Assembly (NCBI GenBank): GCA_003342895.1
Contig: PTFA01000011.1
Location: 3,521,644-3,585,643 of the forward strand
Origin: Casuarius casuarius
Lineage: Eukaryota > Chordata > Aves > Casuariiformes > Casuariidae
DNA: 64,000 nt
Direction of reading: 5' to 3'
Shown here: positions 1-46,300 of the stretch, in pieces
Numbering within the stretch: the stretch's first letter is position 1
Layout of the letters: every line of letters begins with the position of its first letter
Notes under the pieces: generated by a model
Seen by the model: the letters and a program-made list of their open reading frames with translations, nothing else
Told to the model about the DNA's origin: nothing
Databases searched by the model: none
Translations under genes and position numbers: made by a program

Positions 1-34102
<34,102 letters not shown>

Positions 34103-34192
34103 GGCCCCGCGCGGACGGCGGGGGGAGGGGGCGCGCGCCGCTGCGGGCGGGGGGGGCTGTCAGGCGCTCCGCTGATACCGGCCGCCCCGCGC

Positions 34193-34207
34193 GATCACCA
34201 TGGAAAC
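34193..34207 (+). promoter_or_regulatory. RFX X-box-like motif
   Basis: GATCACCATGGAAAC resembles the RFX X-box palindrome (two half-sites around CCATGG). It lies about 90 bp upstream of the DCAF6 start codon, either in the promoter or in its 5' UTR. Binding is inferred from the motif only. Confidence 0.45.
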
Positions 34208-34295
34208 CAGCAGGCCGACCGGCTGGCGCGCGCGGCGTTCTCGCACCCGCCTCGCGCCGAGGCACCGACGGGCAGCGAGCGGCGGCAGCGGGGCC

Positions 34296-34365
34296 NNNNN
34301 NNNNNNNNNNNNNNNNNNNNNNNNNNNNNNNNNNNNNNNNNNNNNNNNNNNNNNNNNNNNNNNNN
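34296..34365. other. Assembly gap (70 N) in the shared promoter
   Basis: Seventy N between GGGGCC and GGGAGAGCGCG, in the most GC-rich part of the island. Promoter elements or a transcription start may be hidden here. Confidence 0.99.
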
Positions 34366-34406
34366 GGGAGAGCGCGCCGAGACTCCACGGGTCTCGCGCG
34401 AGCTGG

Positions 34407-34414
34407 TGACGTCG
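34407..34414 (+). promoter_or_regulatory. CRE-like site
   Basis: TGACGTCG differs at one base from the palindromic CREB/ATF site TGACGTCA. A second GACGTCG follows about 45 bp downstream. Confidence 0.4.
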
Positions 34415-34517
34415 CTTCAGTACGCCCCACCCCTGCCCGAGTGGGGACGGACGACGACGTCGGGTTGGGCTTCGCCGGCTAAGTCGCCTTGCGATCCCAG
34501 CGAGGAAGCCACAGGGT

Positions 34518-34612
34518 GGCCATCTTGAGTTCGGGCGCATGGTCATGCCTTAGGGTTTCCCGAGCCGGCCATCTTGAAAAGGGCCGTGAAGCGGCCCGGC
34601 GGCTATCTTTGA
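34518..34612 (+). promoter_or_regulatory. Row of three YY1-like sites
   Basis: GGCCATCTTGA occurs at 34518-34528 and 34567-34577, and a variant GGCTATCTTTGA at 34601-34612. These carry the CCATCTT core of YY1 sites (AAGATGG on the other strand) and share orientation. YY1 arrays are common near start sites of TATA-less housekeeping promoters; here they sit on the MPC2-proximal side. Confidence 0.55.
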
Positions 34613-34717
34613 GCCGGGCACCACACGGTGCTCGTGCCTTTCCCGAAGAAGGCCGAACACCTTTTTCGAGGGAGGTGGTGTCAGGTCTCCTCTTGAGGCG
34701 GAGGAAAACAGCGCTAA

Positions 34718-34774
34718 CCAATAGCGCTGCGTGAACCCCGAAGCCCGGCCCCTCCTCTTGCGGAGGCAACCAAT
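34718..34774 (+). promoter_or_regulatory. Two CCAAT boxes upstream of MPC2
   Basis: CCAAT occurs at 34718-34722 and 34770-34774; the second, AACCAATCAGCG, fits the NF-Y consensus well. They lie about 180-230 bp before the MPC2 ATG, which suggests transcription starts between about 34820 and 34940. Confidence 0.6.
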
Positions 34775-34949
34775 CAGCGCGCAAAAAGTAGCCCTCCTCT
34801 CCCCTGACGCGCACCGCTCAGGTGGGCGGGTCGCGCTGGGGGCCGCCGAAGGACGGCGGGTCGCGAAGGGACGTAGTCACCGGTGGCCGCCGCCGCCGCC
34901 GGCCGTTGCTTGCCGCCGCCTGGCTCGGCCTGCTCCGCTCCGTCCCGCC

Positions 34950-35055
34950 ATGGCGGCTGCTGTCGCGGGGCTCCGCGCCTCCTACCACCGCCTGCTCGAC
35001 CGCATCGAGCTCAAGCTGCCGCCGCGGCTCCGGCCTTTTTACAACCACCCAGCAG
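34950..35055 (+). CDS. MPC2: MPC2 exon 1 (coding part)
   Basis: 106 nt encoding MAAAVAGLRASYHRLLDRIE and then LKLPPRLRPFYNHPA plus one base of a glycine codon; donor GTAACG. It forms the amphipathic N-terminal helix. The reading frame stays open upstream to an ATG at 34731, but that ATG lies before the CCAAT boxes and is unlikely to be transcribed. Confidence 0.97.
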
Positions 35056-38000
35056 GTAACGGCGTCCTCCGGCGCGGCCCAAAGGCTCCAGGGCGGCGGC
35101 GGGGGGAGGGGGAGCGACGGTGACCTTGGCCCGTGCGGGCTGCGGGGGGCGCGGCGGGGTGCCGGGGCCCCTGGACGGGCTCTCGCGCCTGGGGGCGAGG
35201 TGACTCGCCGGAGGGGGCCGGGCCGGGACCCCCCGGTGCGGCAGCACCGGGCAGCGGGGTCTGCTGGAGAGGGTCCTCTGCCCTGGGGACAGGGAGGTGA
35301 GAAGGGGGCAGCAGAGTCGTAGCTGTGTTACTGTGTCCCTTACAAGGGGAAAAACTACTGAAGAGTAGGCTCCTGTCAGTTAAAGGGGTAGCTTTCCTTA
35401 TTAAAAAAAACAAAAACAAAAACAAAGCCAAACACGCCACCAGTTGTTATTCTAGTCCCCTGCAATGCACAAGCATACTTTGATGCTATCACATGGTCTG
35501 ACTTCAGAGAACAGTTGGCCTAGCTATTTCTAATCCAGAGAATATGATAATTTCAAAACAGGCCTGAATACTTTAGTAGTCGTTTCTTTTAAATTGATAT
35601 ACTGAAAAGTAGGGGGAGTGTTACAAGGTTTTCTGATCTGATAGTCCATTTTAAGCCCAGATGCTGTTTTCTTCCAAAGCTGGCACTTCCAAATGAAGAG
35701 GACTCATAGCATTTATGAGCCCCTTGTTGCAGCTGAAGCCCTTCTGTGGGAAAGGAAGGGCTTGACTTTTCTTGAAATGGACTACCGTTACCTGACCTAA
35801 AGCTTATGTTTACTCAAGTAAACATGTTTTTCATGTTACTGGGGAGAAACCTCTTATAAAATGAACTGCTTCAGTGCCATTTAGGTAATGTTTGTCATGT
35901 AAGCAAATTTAATAGGGTAAGTAAGCAGAGTGCTTCATAAAATTCTCAAATTGCACAGGCTAATGCTTCCACTGTTTTGTTTGAGTATGATAGGCATCCT
36001 TGACTCTTCACCTACCTGGAATTTGCACTGTGAAAAGGGACTTTAGCTTTTAGTCAGTTGCTCCATCCTCCTGTAACAGCCCTCTCTTAAAATGGAAGTT
36101 GTTGGCTTAAACAAGTCATAATTAAACAGTTTAATGTAATTTTTATATATTCAGAATCAGTAGGTCCAGCACTTCTATTGTAAAGGTGCCAAACCTTTAC
36201 ACGTTCATCTTATCTGAACACGTTCATCCCATCTGAAATGTAGCAACTTAAAATTGCTTATCTTGAATATGAGGCATGGCCAGCAGTGGCAACATCTGTG
36301 TTTCATCAGAACTGCAGTACTAAAAAGGCTGTGGAGGTTCTCTTGCACTGCTTTCTGCTTCACAGAACTGTCTGTGGGCCACTTTTATTCCCCATCATCA
36401 CATTGAGATTAAAAAAAAAAATCCATTTTTTTAGGGGCTCTGTGTGTGTGTGTGTGTGTGTGTATGTTTGAGTTAGAAGAACAACTGCCATAATCTGTAT
36501 TGATGGCTTTAGTCAGAAAAGCCATAGAACAAACAGGTATGAAAACTGAACTGCTGCTACTTCTGTTTCAGCACTGATTGTTTTAAAGATAGGTCTTTGA
36601 GAAAGTTACATAACACATGTCATTTTGACTGCAGACTAGTAGGTTAAAAATAAGACTCACATTTTCTTTCTTAATGATGTCTAAGTTGCTAGTCTAATTT
36701 AGGAATAGTGTTATTATCATGAAATTATAAATAATTTGCCGCAGATGAAGAATGATGTTTCTTCTCTGGCACAAAGAAAGCTTGCAGTGAAATAACTGAT
36801 GCCTGCTCTGAAAAGCAGTTCCTGTGGCTAGTGCCACACAGAGTGAGGCTGCTGCAGGACAGTGAAAGGCCGGGGATAAGGGTAGAGAGCAGCAATTCCT
36901 GGGCGCTCGCTGGCTGCCACAGACAGAGGAACATGGCAGCCTCAGAGATGTGCAGGGCTGAGCTCTTTTGGCCTCTCTGGTTCACTTTGCCTGATTAAAC
37001 TGTAAACTCCTCAGGACAAAGACTTGTAACATTTAATATGCTTTATAAATCCTACAATACTGGTCATACTTATATCTAAATTAACCTCTGGTAAATCCCT
37101 GCTCTGATACACTGCTGTAAAATTCATCCTTGAAAAACTTGAGGTGTAACGGTCTAGGAAGAGCTTGCTCTAGCAAGTTAGCCAGGGAATTCTCCTTAAC
37201 TGGCGTATCTTCTGGAGAGGTACACAGTTTATGCAGTTTAAGTGTTTCCATTTAACAAGCTTGTCTTGGTACCTGATTTGTCTCAAACCATTTCTCTAAC
37301 TTTTGTAGTCAGTAGGTTTAAATTATCAAGTTATTGTTAATAAAAATTTGTGTAATTCTTGAAATTCTTACTAGTTGTTTAGGGAATGTTGATTTAATAA
37401 TTTATACTCCTCCACACATTCTCTAGTGTCCCAAATCTGAATTTGTGTTTTAGAAGAAAATAGATAATAGTAATTAAAGTCACTTTTATAGGACTTTCAT
37501 AAGATTTAGACTGATTCATAAAGAGCTATAAAATGCTGAGTAGCTGTCTAAGAAAATAACTGAAGTTTACATCTTTCAAGCATAAATATTGACTTGTATT
37601 TATTCAACAGTTTGAGAAAGTTTTAGTGGCTGCCCAATCCCATACATCCTAAAAAATCCTGCATAGGGAGAACTGTTCTATGTTCTTAAAGCTTAAAGTA
37701 ATAAAGTAATATAAATACTTTATTACTATAAAGTGATAAAGTAATCTGATAATAGTTATTAACTGCAGTTTGAAACCTGATCGCTATCTCAAGCAGTGTG
37801 GGTCTAACAGGACTTTATGCAAAGCTGTGAAGCCAGTTCTTGTTGCATTCTGTGTTCCAATTGCCCTACCCTTTTGTAGGGCTTAGTTGGCTTTAAGGGG
37901 ATGCAGCAACTGATATTTGTAACAATTAACGTTTATCCCCCAAATTATGAGTTGCTTCACGGGTGCTTGCTGCAGAAACCTGTCAGTTAATTTTTCCCAA

Positions 38001-41000
38001 GTCTCTGTTTTAAAACAGAGAGTATGAACAGTTATTGTAATGCCTTTTTAATGCAGTATTGTTAGTGGAAAAATTAGCACACAAAAAGCAAGCAACCAAA
38101 GTCCTACTGTCTGTCACTTATATTTCAAAGCATTGACTCATAATATGTAACGTATTAAAGGGAAAATTTGGCTTCATCTTGCATGTTATCCAAATGCTGA
38201 GCAATAGCCTAGAAAGAACTAAACAATGGCCTAGAAAGAACTAAACTTATGTTTTGACTAAATCAGCCCCACTGTCCTTACCATTACTGCAGTGCTGTGG
38301 ATTGATGTTTTGGGTTGTGGTCCCTCTTTAAGACTTGGAGTGATAGCCCTTGTTTAGTGATTTCTGGTATGGTTGACAGCCTGTGGATTGTAGGTGTGGC
38401 ATAACAATACTTGTCTGTTTTAATCAATCATTTGCAGTTTTAGCACCATTGTAGCATGTGTGGACTTGTAGGAGAGATGTTTTTCCCCCAAATCCCCTTC
38501 CATTGATTTTTCTCCCTTTCTTCCCATAGACTTCTCCCATAACCCTCCTTTGACTATGGGTAGACTAACAGGGGGGCTGATTGGGTGGGGAGCACTCTTT
38601 CTGCTAGAAAGGTGTGGGTATTCAGAGATGTCATACCTAGTGCTACTTGTATTTGCAATTCGTACTGTTTCTATAACCATCCAGTACTGCTGGCAGGGTG
38701 TCTGTTGCACCAACAGATGGGCTGTGATTTTTGGGAGGGAAAGATAGACTGACTTACTACAGTGTCAGTAATAAAATATTTTGAGGTTTCAGTTCACAAG
38801 ATTCAGTTCACAAAGATTTCAGATAGTAACTCTGTTAATTTAGTTCTAGAGTACTTTTTAATCATTATATTGAAACCATTTTCACTATTCCTGGGGCTGA
38901 TCCTAACTTTTGTCTTTGATTGTAAATGCATTTTGCCTGCGGTAGCTTCCTCACTTGCTTAAAAATAAAATATAAAATCCAACTTGTCTGTTGCAAAAAC
39001 AGGTGGACTGATTTCATAACTGAAGGTTGATGCACTGAGCTGATGAAATATGATTAGGTGATAGTGCTTGTACAGTGGTGGAAACTCTGCTAATGTACAC
39101 ACTTCATTATTTCAAAAAAACCCCAAAATTACTGTAGGTTTCAAAACAGCTTATATCTTGCTAAGTAATTTAACTTTTTTTTCCTCACTCCTTTCCCCCC
39201 CAGGTCCCAAAACAGTGTTCTTCTGGGCACCTGTTATGAAATGGGTAAGTATAAGATCCCAGCTGGCATCTGGATGCTGGTCAGAAGGCAATTTGCAGCA
39301 ACCCATTGGGCAAGCAGCAGTTTCCCAGCAGATATCTGAGCCTACTGAAGGATTTACTAAGTATTCACTAAATATTAAAGCCTACTGCCAAGGCTTTAAT
39401 ATTTAATATATGAAGAGGAAAAAATAGCCCTAATAACATGTAGCATACCATAAGGATGCAGGGGAAAATAAGGCTTTGTGAAAACTTGTAAGAATTTCAC
39501 TGAAAGTTTCCCAAAAGCGCTCTCTCTGTAAAACTAACTGCTGCTCAAGGTAGAGATGAGCTGGCATAATTCTAAGCTCTTAAAGCTAGTATTTCTTCTG
39601 AGGTTGAAGAATTTGAAGAGTATTGTAAGGAGGCCAGTTTCCAAGCCTTACAGCTTGAAGGCAGGTTAAAGTGGGTAAGAGTGCAAGGTAATCTTGAATA
39701 AGACACATGTGCGGTTAGTAGTGGACATGGATCACAACTGACTTTGACTCTTGTAGCTCATGCACAATAGGATGTAGACTTACTGCAGCTTTCCTTAAAA
39801 CCCAATGCATTACTTGCCTCTGCTACTTTAAAAAAAAAGGNGGGGGGGAGGCGGCAACTGCAGTTTCTCATGCAATTGGCTTCCCAGTTGGTTATATCAC
39901 TCGGCTGTGTCTGCACAAGTGAGGTATATGCCTAGCCTAAATTCACTGCACTTTCTCTAGTTTTTGAATTGGTGAAGATAAAATAAATGAGCTATAATAT
40001 AAAGCTGCTTGATCTCCTTGTTCAATAACATGACAACAAGCAAGGATATAACCTGTTCTTCCTATTGCCAGCTGGTTCATAAGTTTCCTACTGTGAACTC
40101 CAACTTTTTTTAGATATTGGGCTATGCATATTACACTCTTATGCTGTAGCTCATTTTCTTTGTCAATCTAAACTGGAACTGCAGCAACTGTGGTTAATCA
40201 TCTCCTTTCTTAGAGGTCTCCCAGGCAACGAGCTCTTGAGCCTGAGCATACAGGCTACTCTTTTGAGTAGGTTGGTGATGACTGCTGCTGTATCAACAGA
40301 GCTAATACACAAATGGCTTTTCTTCTGTGAAGGTGCAGGAAGACCCCTCTAAGCTCACAGTGAAGTTCTGCACTGAGAAATTTGAATGACTTTTCCTCTA
40401 TATGGTAGAAGCAAGTTTAGGGCAGTTATCCTTTCCCCAGTGTGCTGAAACTCTACCTCAGAGGCACTACTGCAGCAACATCAATCAAATGATGCAGTGG
40501 GGCTGCACACTATAGTTTCTAGCCTTAAACGCTGACTCCTTGGCCTAAGAGTCCTTAGTGGCAGTCAGTAAATTAAAAGCTCTAGTTGTTGGTTTTTTGT
40601 TTTGTTTTTTTTTTTTTTAAGGTAACCCCTGTAACAGAACATAAAATTGTTTCCAGTAGAGGGTAGTAACACAGCAGAACAAATCAAGCAGCATACTTGC
40701 TAGTGATGTTCTCAAGTAGATTAGCCAAGCTATTCCTCACTTCACCTGGAAATTTTCTGCTTTTAATAGTGTTACATTAAAAGATAATTGCTTTTACCTC
40801 CTTAGATGAAGCTGAGAGAAAACAACATGGTGTCACACCTACATCTTTACCTACATTATCTAAGCTTGAGCTTTTGGAAGAACTAATAGAAGGGTGGTAT
40901 TTAGACAAGCTTCCACTTGCTATATGAAAACCAGTTTGTGCTCAGAGCGGAACAAAAAGGAATGCACTGTATTTGAGTTAACCTTGTTCTTAAACTAATG

Positions 41001-43168
41001 CGAAGTTGTCACTGCCTACGATTGTATTGCAAGTTGTTCCTAAATGCACCCCCATATCTGTCCTTATTCCCACCACAAGGGACTAGAAGTGAATGGTGTC
41101 TCCAAGAGTCTAATTACTCTGCTCATACAGTGTATCCAATCTCCTTTGTAATGCATATAGAATAAGCACTGAGCTATGAAGCAGCTTCCCTTTGTAAAGC
41201 ATTTGCATCTTTTACAGTAGGTCTTGATACTGGATTGAGACTCACTAAATTTCTTTTTACAGGGTTTGGTATGTGCTGGAATGGCTGATATGACCAGACC
41301 AGCAGAAAAGCTGAGCACAGCACAGTCTGCAGTATTAATGGCCACAGGTAAAGACATTGTTACACAGCACCCTGTCTAAAATTGTATCCACTCCTTTATG
41401 AACTCTGTTAGTACTAATCCACTTCTACAGAAAAGGCTTAATTATGGTACATTAGCTGTCACTATTGCTAATGCACAGTAGTTCTAGCAGAGACCTATGT
41501 GCTTTTGATTATTAAATCTGTAAAAGTTCTGTGATTATACAACAGTTTTCCATGAGTGTCTTAATTTGGGAGATTGTTGAGTTTCATCCCTTAAATTACA
41601 ATGATGTCACTCGTTCCAGTAAGTGTCTTCTTTCACTTCAGGTCAAGTAACTTTGAAATCAGTCCAGAATATAGTGGCTTTTTATAGAGCAGACTTCAAG
41701 GGATTAAACAATGCTAGGGTAATTATACTAACAAAACTGGAAAGAATTTCCATCTACTAAAAGGACTTGGAAGCACTGGTATACAGATTGTTGCACTACT
41801 ATCTGCCATGAGTTTCAACACTGCCAAAAACAATATTCCATATTCAAGTTGTTCTACCAAATCTTGCGGGGGCAGCTAAAGCCAGAATCAAAACTACAGT
41901 TGATACTTTTTTTTCTCCTCTGAACTCTATTTTGAAATCTGATGCAGTGCTGTTTTGCATGATATGTAAATCTTTTATTTACTGATATATTCTGTAATCT
42001 CTAAACTGGTGCAGCAAGGTGGACATACTACAGCGAAATGCCATTACCCTGCAGCTGTGATGGAGAATTAAGGTCAAGACTGTTGTAGAGTACACAGGGA
42101 TCTTTATTTGATGTTAAGACTATGACTGAAGTTATTGTCTAGTTGCATTACTTTGGAAAAATGTAATACATACCAGTAGCTTTCCACTGCTGTTTAATGT
42201 GTTTCTGAGAAACAGCTAATTTTTAGAAAAGCAATTGTCTAACACAGTTATAAAACTTACTTAAACTGGCCCATGGTTCTGTCTCTAAAATTAGAGGAAT
42301 GTTTAAATATCTAACTTGAGTAATCCTTAAAGTTTCCTTTTCATTCAACAGGCCTTATTTGGTCAAGGTACTCTCTGGTTATTATTCCTAAAAACTGGAG
42401 CCTGTTTGCTGTGAACTTCTTTGTTGGCTGTGCTGGTGGTTCTCAACTCTTCCGAATATGGAGGTATGTAATAAGGGCTACTCTCCACTTGGTATTTTAA
42501 ATAAGCTCTCATACTACCTAATCTTAATCAGGAACTTAAAAATTCCCCTGGCCTTGATGGCAGTGCAACATGCAAGAGAAACTCAGCAATTAAATAAGGT
42601 AGAACTTTGGTGCTACAGTGTTCCTTTCTCAGCTTAGTAGCAGTGAAGCTTTCCAGTATCTTTCCAGTATCCAGTATAATAGACCACGTCTTAAGGAATG
42701 CTCTATTTAAGCTGTAGTTTCTGGGTTTAAAGCATTCTTTAAAAGCTGTATGTCTAATTGTCAGCGCAAACTTTCTCCCATGCATAAGCTTTGCACCGCT
42801 GTCAGTTTTTAGTTCAATGCTGAATGTTGTCAGTTCCAGCTGGACCATCAAAAGGTCCTTAAGCAAAGCAGCATCTGAAAAACAGTTCTTTCTTGAAGGC
42901 AAATTTGGACATCTCTGGGTTTTTCAATACTGGTCAGCAATGAGGCAAAACTTAGCAACTAATTGGGAGCTTTTTACATAAGCTAGCCTATCCTGAGTTT
43001 CCACCTTCAAGTCTGCTGTAACTTTAAACCTCCTTTGCTGACCAGGTTGTTATGAAGACACTGTTGTTATAATTGAACCTGTATTCTTAGTTGGCTTTTT
43101 TTCTCTCTAGGTATAATCAGGAGCTAAAAGCAAAACAACAAGGGCAACTGCAGCAAAAGGATGCTTAA
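34950..43168 (+). CDS. MPC2: MPC2, mitochondrial pyruvate carrier subunit 2
   Basis: Complete five-exon gene: 34950-35055, 39204-39244, 41263-41347, 42352-42463 and 43111-43168, all with GT/AG borders and compatible phases, giving 133 residues. With MPC1 it forms the inner-membrane heterodimer that imports pyruvate into mitochondria. Visible blocks are RLRPFYNHPAG (about 26-36), a first membrane helix TVFFWAPVMKWGLVCAGMAD (39-58), STAQSAVLMATGLIWSRYSL (67-86), PKNWSLFAVNFFVGCAGGSQ (90-109) and RIWRYNQELKAK. K48 and N99 match residues I recall as functionally important in the human protein (K49, N100). The start has a strong Kozak context (CCGCCATGG) and matches the human N terminus, one residue shorter. 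The tail is about seven residues longer than the 127-residue human protein and Gln-rich. Identity is certain. Confidence 0.98.
36199..36236. repeat. 19-bp tandem repeat
   Basis: Two adjacent copies of an ACACGTTCATC...TCTGA unit that differ at two bases. Confidence 0.9.
36441..36463. repeat. (GT)n microsatellite
   Basis: About eleven TG units in MPC2 intron 1. Confidence 0.95.
38202..38245. repeat. 22-bp tandem repeat
   Basis: Two adjacent copies of CAATAGCCTAGAAAGAAC plus TAAA that differ at one base. Confidence 0.92.
39204..39244 (+). CDS. MPC2: MPC2 exon 2
   Basis: A very short exon (41 nt) after the pyrimidine-rich acceptor CCCCCCAG, with donor GTAAGT. It completes Gly36 and encodes PKTVFFWAPVMKW, the start of the first membrane helix. 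Confidence 0.97.
39245..41262 (+). other. MPC2 intron 2
   Basis: No gene recognised. A single ambiguous base (N) at 39841 sits within a G run after an A run, so the homopolymer length is unresolved. A T tract lies at about 40604-40618. Confidence 0.8.
41263..41347 (+). CDS. MPC2: MPC2 exon 3
   Basis: 85 nt between TTTTTACAG and GTAAAG, encoding GLVCAGMADMTRPAEKLSTA and QSAVLMAT plus one base. Confidence 0.97.
41348..42351 (+). other. MPC2 intron 3
   Basis: About 1 kb of unremarkable AT-rich intron; nothing recognised. Confidence 0.8.
42352..42463 (+). CDS. MPC2: MPC2 exon 4
   Basis: 112 nt between TTCAACAG and GTATGT. It encodes GLIWSRYSLVIIPKNWSLFA and VNFFVGCAGGSQLFRIW plus two bases of an arginine codon. 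It covers most of the second and all of the third membrane segment. Confidence 0.97.
42464..43110 (+). other. MPC2 intron 4
   Basis: Short intron with a small CTTTCCAGTATC tandem repeat near 42650. The minus strand has a 124-codon open frame across 42902-42528 without splice sites or recognised domains, treated as chance. Confidence 0.75.
43111..43168 (+). CDS. MPC2: MPC2 exon 5 (terminal coding part)
   Basis: Acceptor CTCTCTAG, then YNQELKAKQQGQLQQKDA and stop TAA at 43166-43168. The tail after KAK (ten residues, Gln-rich) differs from the short human ending. Confidence 0.96.
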
Positions 43169-43322
43169 CCCTACAGCCCAAGACCAGCTACGCACAAACC
43201 CTTCCCAGTGGGACCTAGCTTCACTAATTTTAATATTTTTCCTCTAATGAAAGAAGAAATCTAAGTGTCTGGAGAGCAAGAGTTTTTCTAAGTGCAAATA
43301 ACAAAGTAACTCTATGCATTTA

Positions 43323-43328
43323 AATAAA
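43323..43328 (+). terminator. MPC2 polyadenylation signal
   Basis: AATAAA about 155 bp after the MPC2 stop codon, followed about 30 bp later by a GT-rich stretch (CTTGTGTTTG). The 3' UTR is therefore short, with cleavage near 43345-43355. Confidence 0.8.
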
Positions 43329-46300
43329 GTGCAGCCTTTTAAATTTAAGTAAACTTGCATGTCTTGTGTTTGTATTAAGGAAGTTGTATTGTTTCTTTAC
43401 AAGACACAATCCACAGTCTGTTTCTTTTATTACCTTATCTGACTCTACTGAACAGTGCCAGGAGTAGCGTGGTGTTGACGACTATCAACCAGAACTTCAG
43501 ACTGAAGTGTTCCATGTCACAGTGAGACCTGGGTGGGGTCTCACCATACTTCCAGTAACCAGCAACAATGGCATCTGCGTATTATTCCCTGCTGCTTTTC
43601 CTTGGTAGTTTAAGGATATTCTTTGCAGCTAGAGCTGTGTGCATCTTCATTTGTTTCCCAGATACCACCAGCTTTGTCAAGAGGAGGGCTGGCCTGTATG
43701 TGTCCAGTGTTGTTTTAGCTACTGTCATCCTCTACAACTAGAGACAGAGATGGGCACATCTAAGAACCTTGCTTTTGGGAATGTGAAAAGTAAACAGCCA
43801 AAACTTCTAGTACTCGCTTCCCCCCTCCTTAAATACACACACACTTCCTATGAAAGTGTACACTCAGAAAACATGTACTTTAGAACAAATACCATCATCT
43901 TGGGGAGATAGCAGTGGTTTGCTCCCATCTGTGGCATATTTGTGAATGAATATTTAAGCTTTCCCTGAAAGTCAATACCTTTCCCTACTTACTCCAGAGA
44001 ACAAAGTGCCAGTAGAAAATCACTTTCAGAGCAAAGGCCCCTTTTCCAGAGGTTCTCCTGCCATGAAGCTCTTTCTTTGTTTCTGCTACAGACTTTCAGT
44101 GTAGCCTTAACTAGTTTCACTTGCATTTCTTAGTCTTCCTAGCTTAAGTGGTAATTCTGAGTATCAATTCAAATGGTGAACTCTTCAGTTGTGTGGTGTT
44201 TACTGTGCTGACAGTGACCACAGCAACTGAAGAATACTATCAGAAAGAGAGAGGGTGTATTTCAGTCCCCTTCCCTTTGCAGTCCCTAACCAGATGAGAC
44301 TTGTCCAGCAAACCAGTAATGGGAAAAGAGTGTATTAAAATATTCACAAGATTACAATAGAAAACATGAAAGTCAATTCAAGAAAAAATATCCATGTTAA
44401 CTGTTTCGAGATGAGTCTGTAAAAGCAAAAGCACAAACAGTTGTTACATGGGTACTTTATGTGTAATCAGGCCATGCAATGCATATCTAGCTCCCTCATA
44501 CAGATTATACACCCATCTTATAGGTGTTTGTTCTCTTGCATACCTCCAATAGAGGTTTACAAAAACAAAAGTATCTAGTCTGTTTCCAGTTATATTTACC
44601 ACATAAAGCAGCTGGCTTTGTAGGGAGACAGAAAGATTGCACAGCACACTGATCTCAAAAGGCATTGAGCTTACATTTTAGAGAGTGCAAAAATACTTTT
44701 AAATAAAAGGGCTCATTAACTAGTAAAGAGAAGGGAAAGAGAAGCCTCAAAGAGCATAATTGCTGAGCATAGTTAATATTATGATTTTGTAGTCTCCCAT
44801 ATAAAATGTTACCTAAATATTAGCACCACAGGGGTGTGGCCACAGCCCAGAAATGTTACCCACCTCACCTTGACAGTTTTAAAAAATAATTCCATCACCT
44901 AGTACACAGTAAGAACGTTTTGTATTTGAGGTCCTAGGCTGATATATGAATAATGTAAAATTCCAAGACAAGCTTTCAAAACAGACTGAGGGTATTTTGG
45001 TTATAAATCAAACAGCCCACAATTTACCTCAATGAATCTACTTTAAGCTTCTAAGCAGCTTCTAAGTTGCATATACACATTTACTGCAGTTACAAGACAG
45101 ATGATTACCTAAACAATTCTCACAGGTTTAAAAAAGTTAAAAACCTAATTCCAGCTTTTCTACTCACAAATTGAAATAGCACGAAAGCTTTGAGAGAAAA
45201 CAAAACCCTACAGGTCTCCAGTTAGAAATGACACATCATGCAATTACAGGGACACATTTGCTACCCTGTAATAGTTCGTAATGCTATTTAATGAACATGC
45301 TGACCACCTCCTCTACAGAACAACTGCTGAATTCAGAAGGGGCAATGGAGATTTGATGTACTGAGTACAGCTGCTGATTTACTCAGATTCACACCTTATA
45401 GTTCATTTCATCATTTTTCTGGTAATCAAGAATAGGGAAGAGTATATCCACTGCCAATACAAAGGTAAAATTTTTTTCCACCTTGCAGCTCGGTTAGAAA
45501 CAGAAGGGAGAAGACAGGCCAAGATGAACGATGTCTTCTACATTCCTGTCTCTAGGGGGTGCAAGTTGGCTTAGCAGCCAGAGCCCAAGGTGGCAATCCA
45601 AAACAGCACTCCTTCTACAATGACTGCAAGGTCTGCTTTACATGTAAATGACCTTTTTTCCTCACAGCAGAAAAACACATTTGAGATTGATGCTAGTTTT
45701 GTGTCACTGTGCATTAAAACCTGCATGACAAATAAAGAATTCACTGTAAATCCTTTATGTCACACAGACACTCCCCAACTCCATCATCCAAGAGTTATTG
45801 CTCACATTAACAATTTCGTCATTTGTTACTCCCTCAAGAGACGCTGTCTGCTGCTCAGCTGTGCTTCAGCAAGCCTGCCCTCAGCACTTTTTCTTCTTTT
45901 TCTTTCCCTTTTTTTTTAAATAAGACATGGTCCTAAAAAGAGCTAGCAGCAGTACTGTAGCAGGACAAGGATGGCACAAATAATGTTCCTCAAAGCCCAA
46001 GCTGTTCCTTTCCACATACAAAAAACAGCATCAGGGAATTAAGAGGATAGCAGTAGAGAAAACAGAATTAAGTTTCTGGTCAGCGTAACACCAGGATCTG
46101 ATGACAGGGTCTGGCTTTAATCTCTACCTGATACCAATCAAGGAAGTAGAAGTCCTCTATCACGTGAGACCTTGCTAACCAACTTAGCATCAGTGCCTTT
46201 TGCCAGCACAGGGTCACCATATCTGATTAAAAAAGCTAAAGCACCCAGAGGGACAGAAAGTTCACAACAGTTTTAGTCACATATTGCCTCAAGTTCTTTT

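Larger units (their letters stand above)
35056..39203 (+). other. MPC2 intron 1
   Basis: The first 300 bp are still CpG island. The rest is AT-rich with a (GT)n run (36441-36463), a 19-bp imperfect tandem repeat (36199-36236) and a 22-bp one (38202-38245). No gene is recognised. Confidence 0.8.

Noticed and set aside
42528..42902. 124-codon minus-strand open frame in MPC2 intron 4
   Set aside because: No domain, no splice sites and no Kozak support; intronic and antisense to MPC2.
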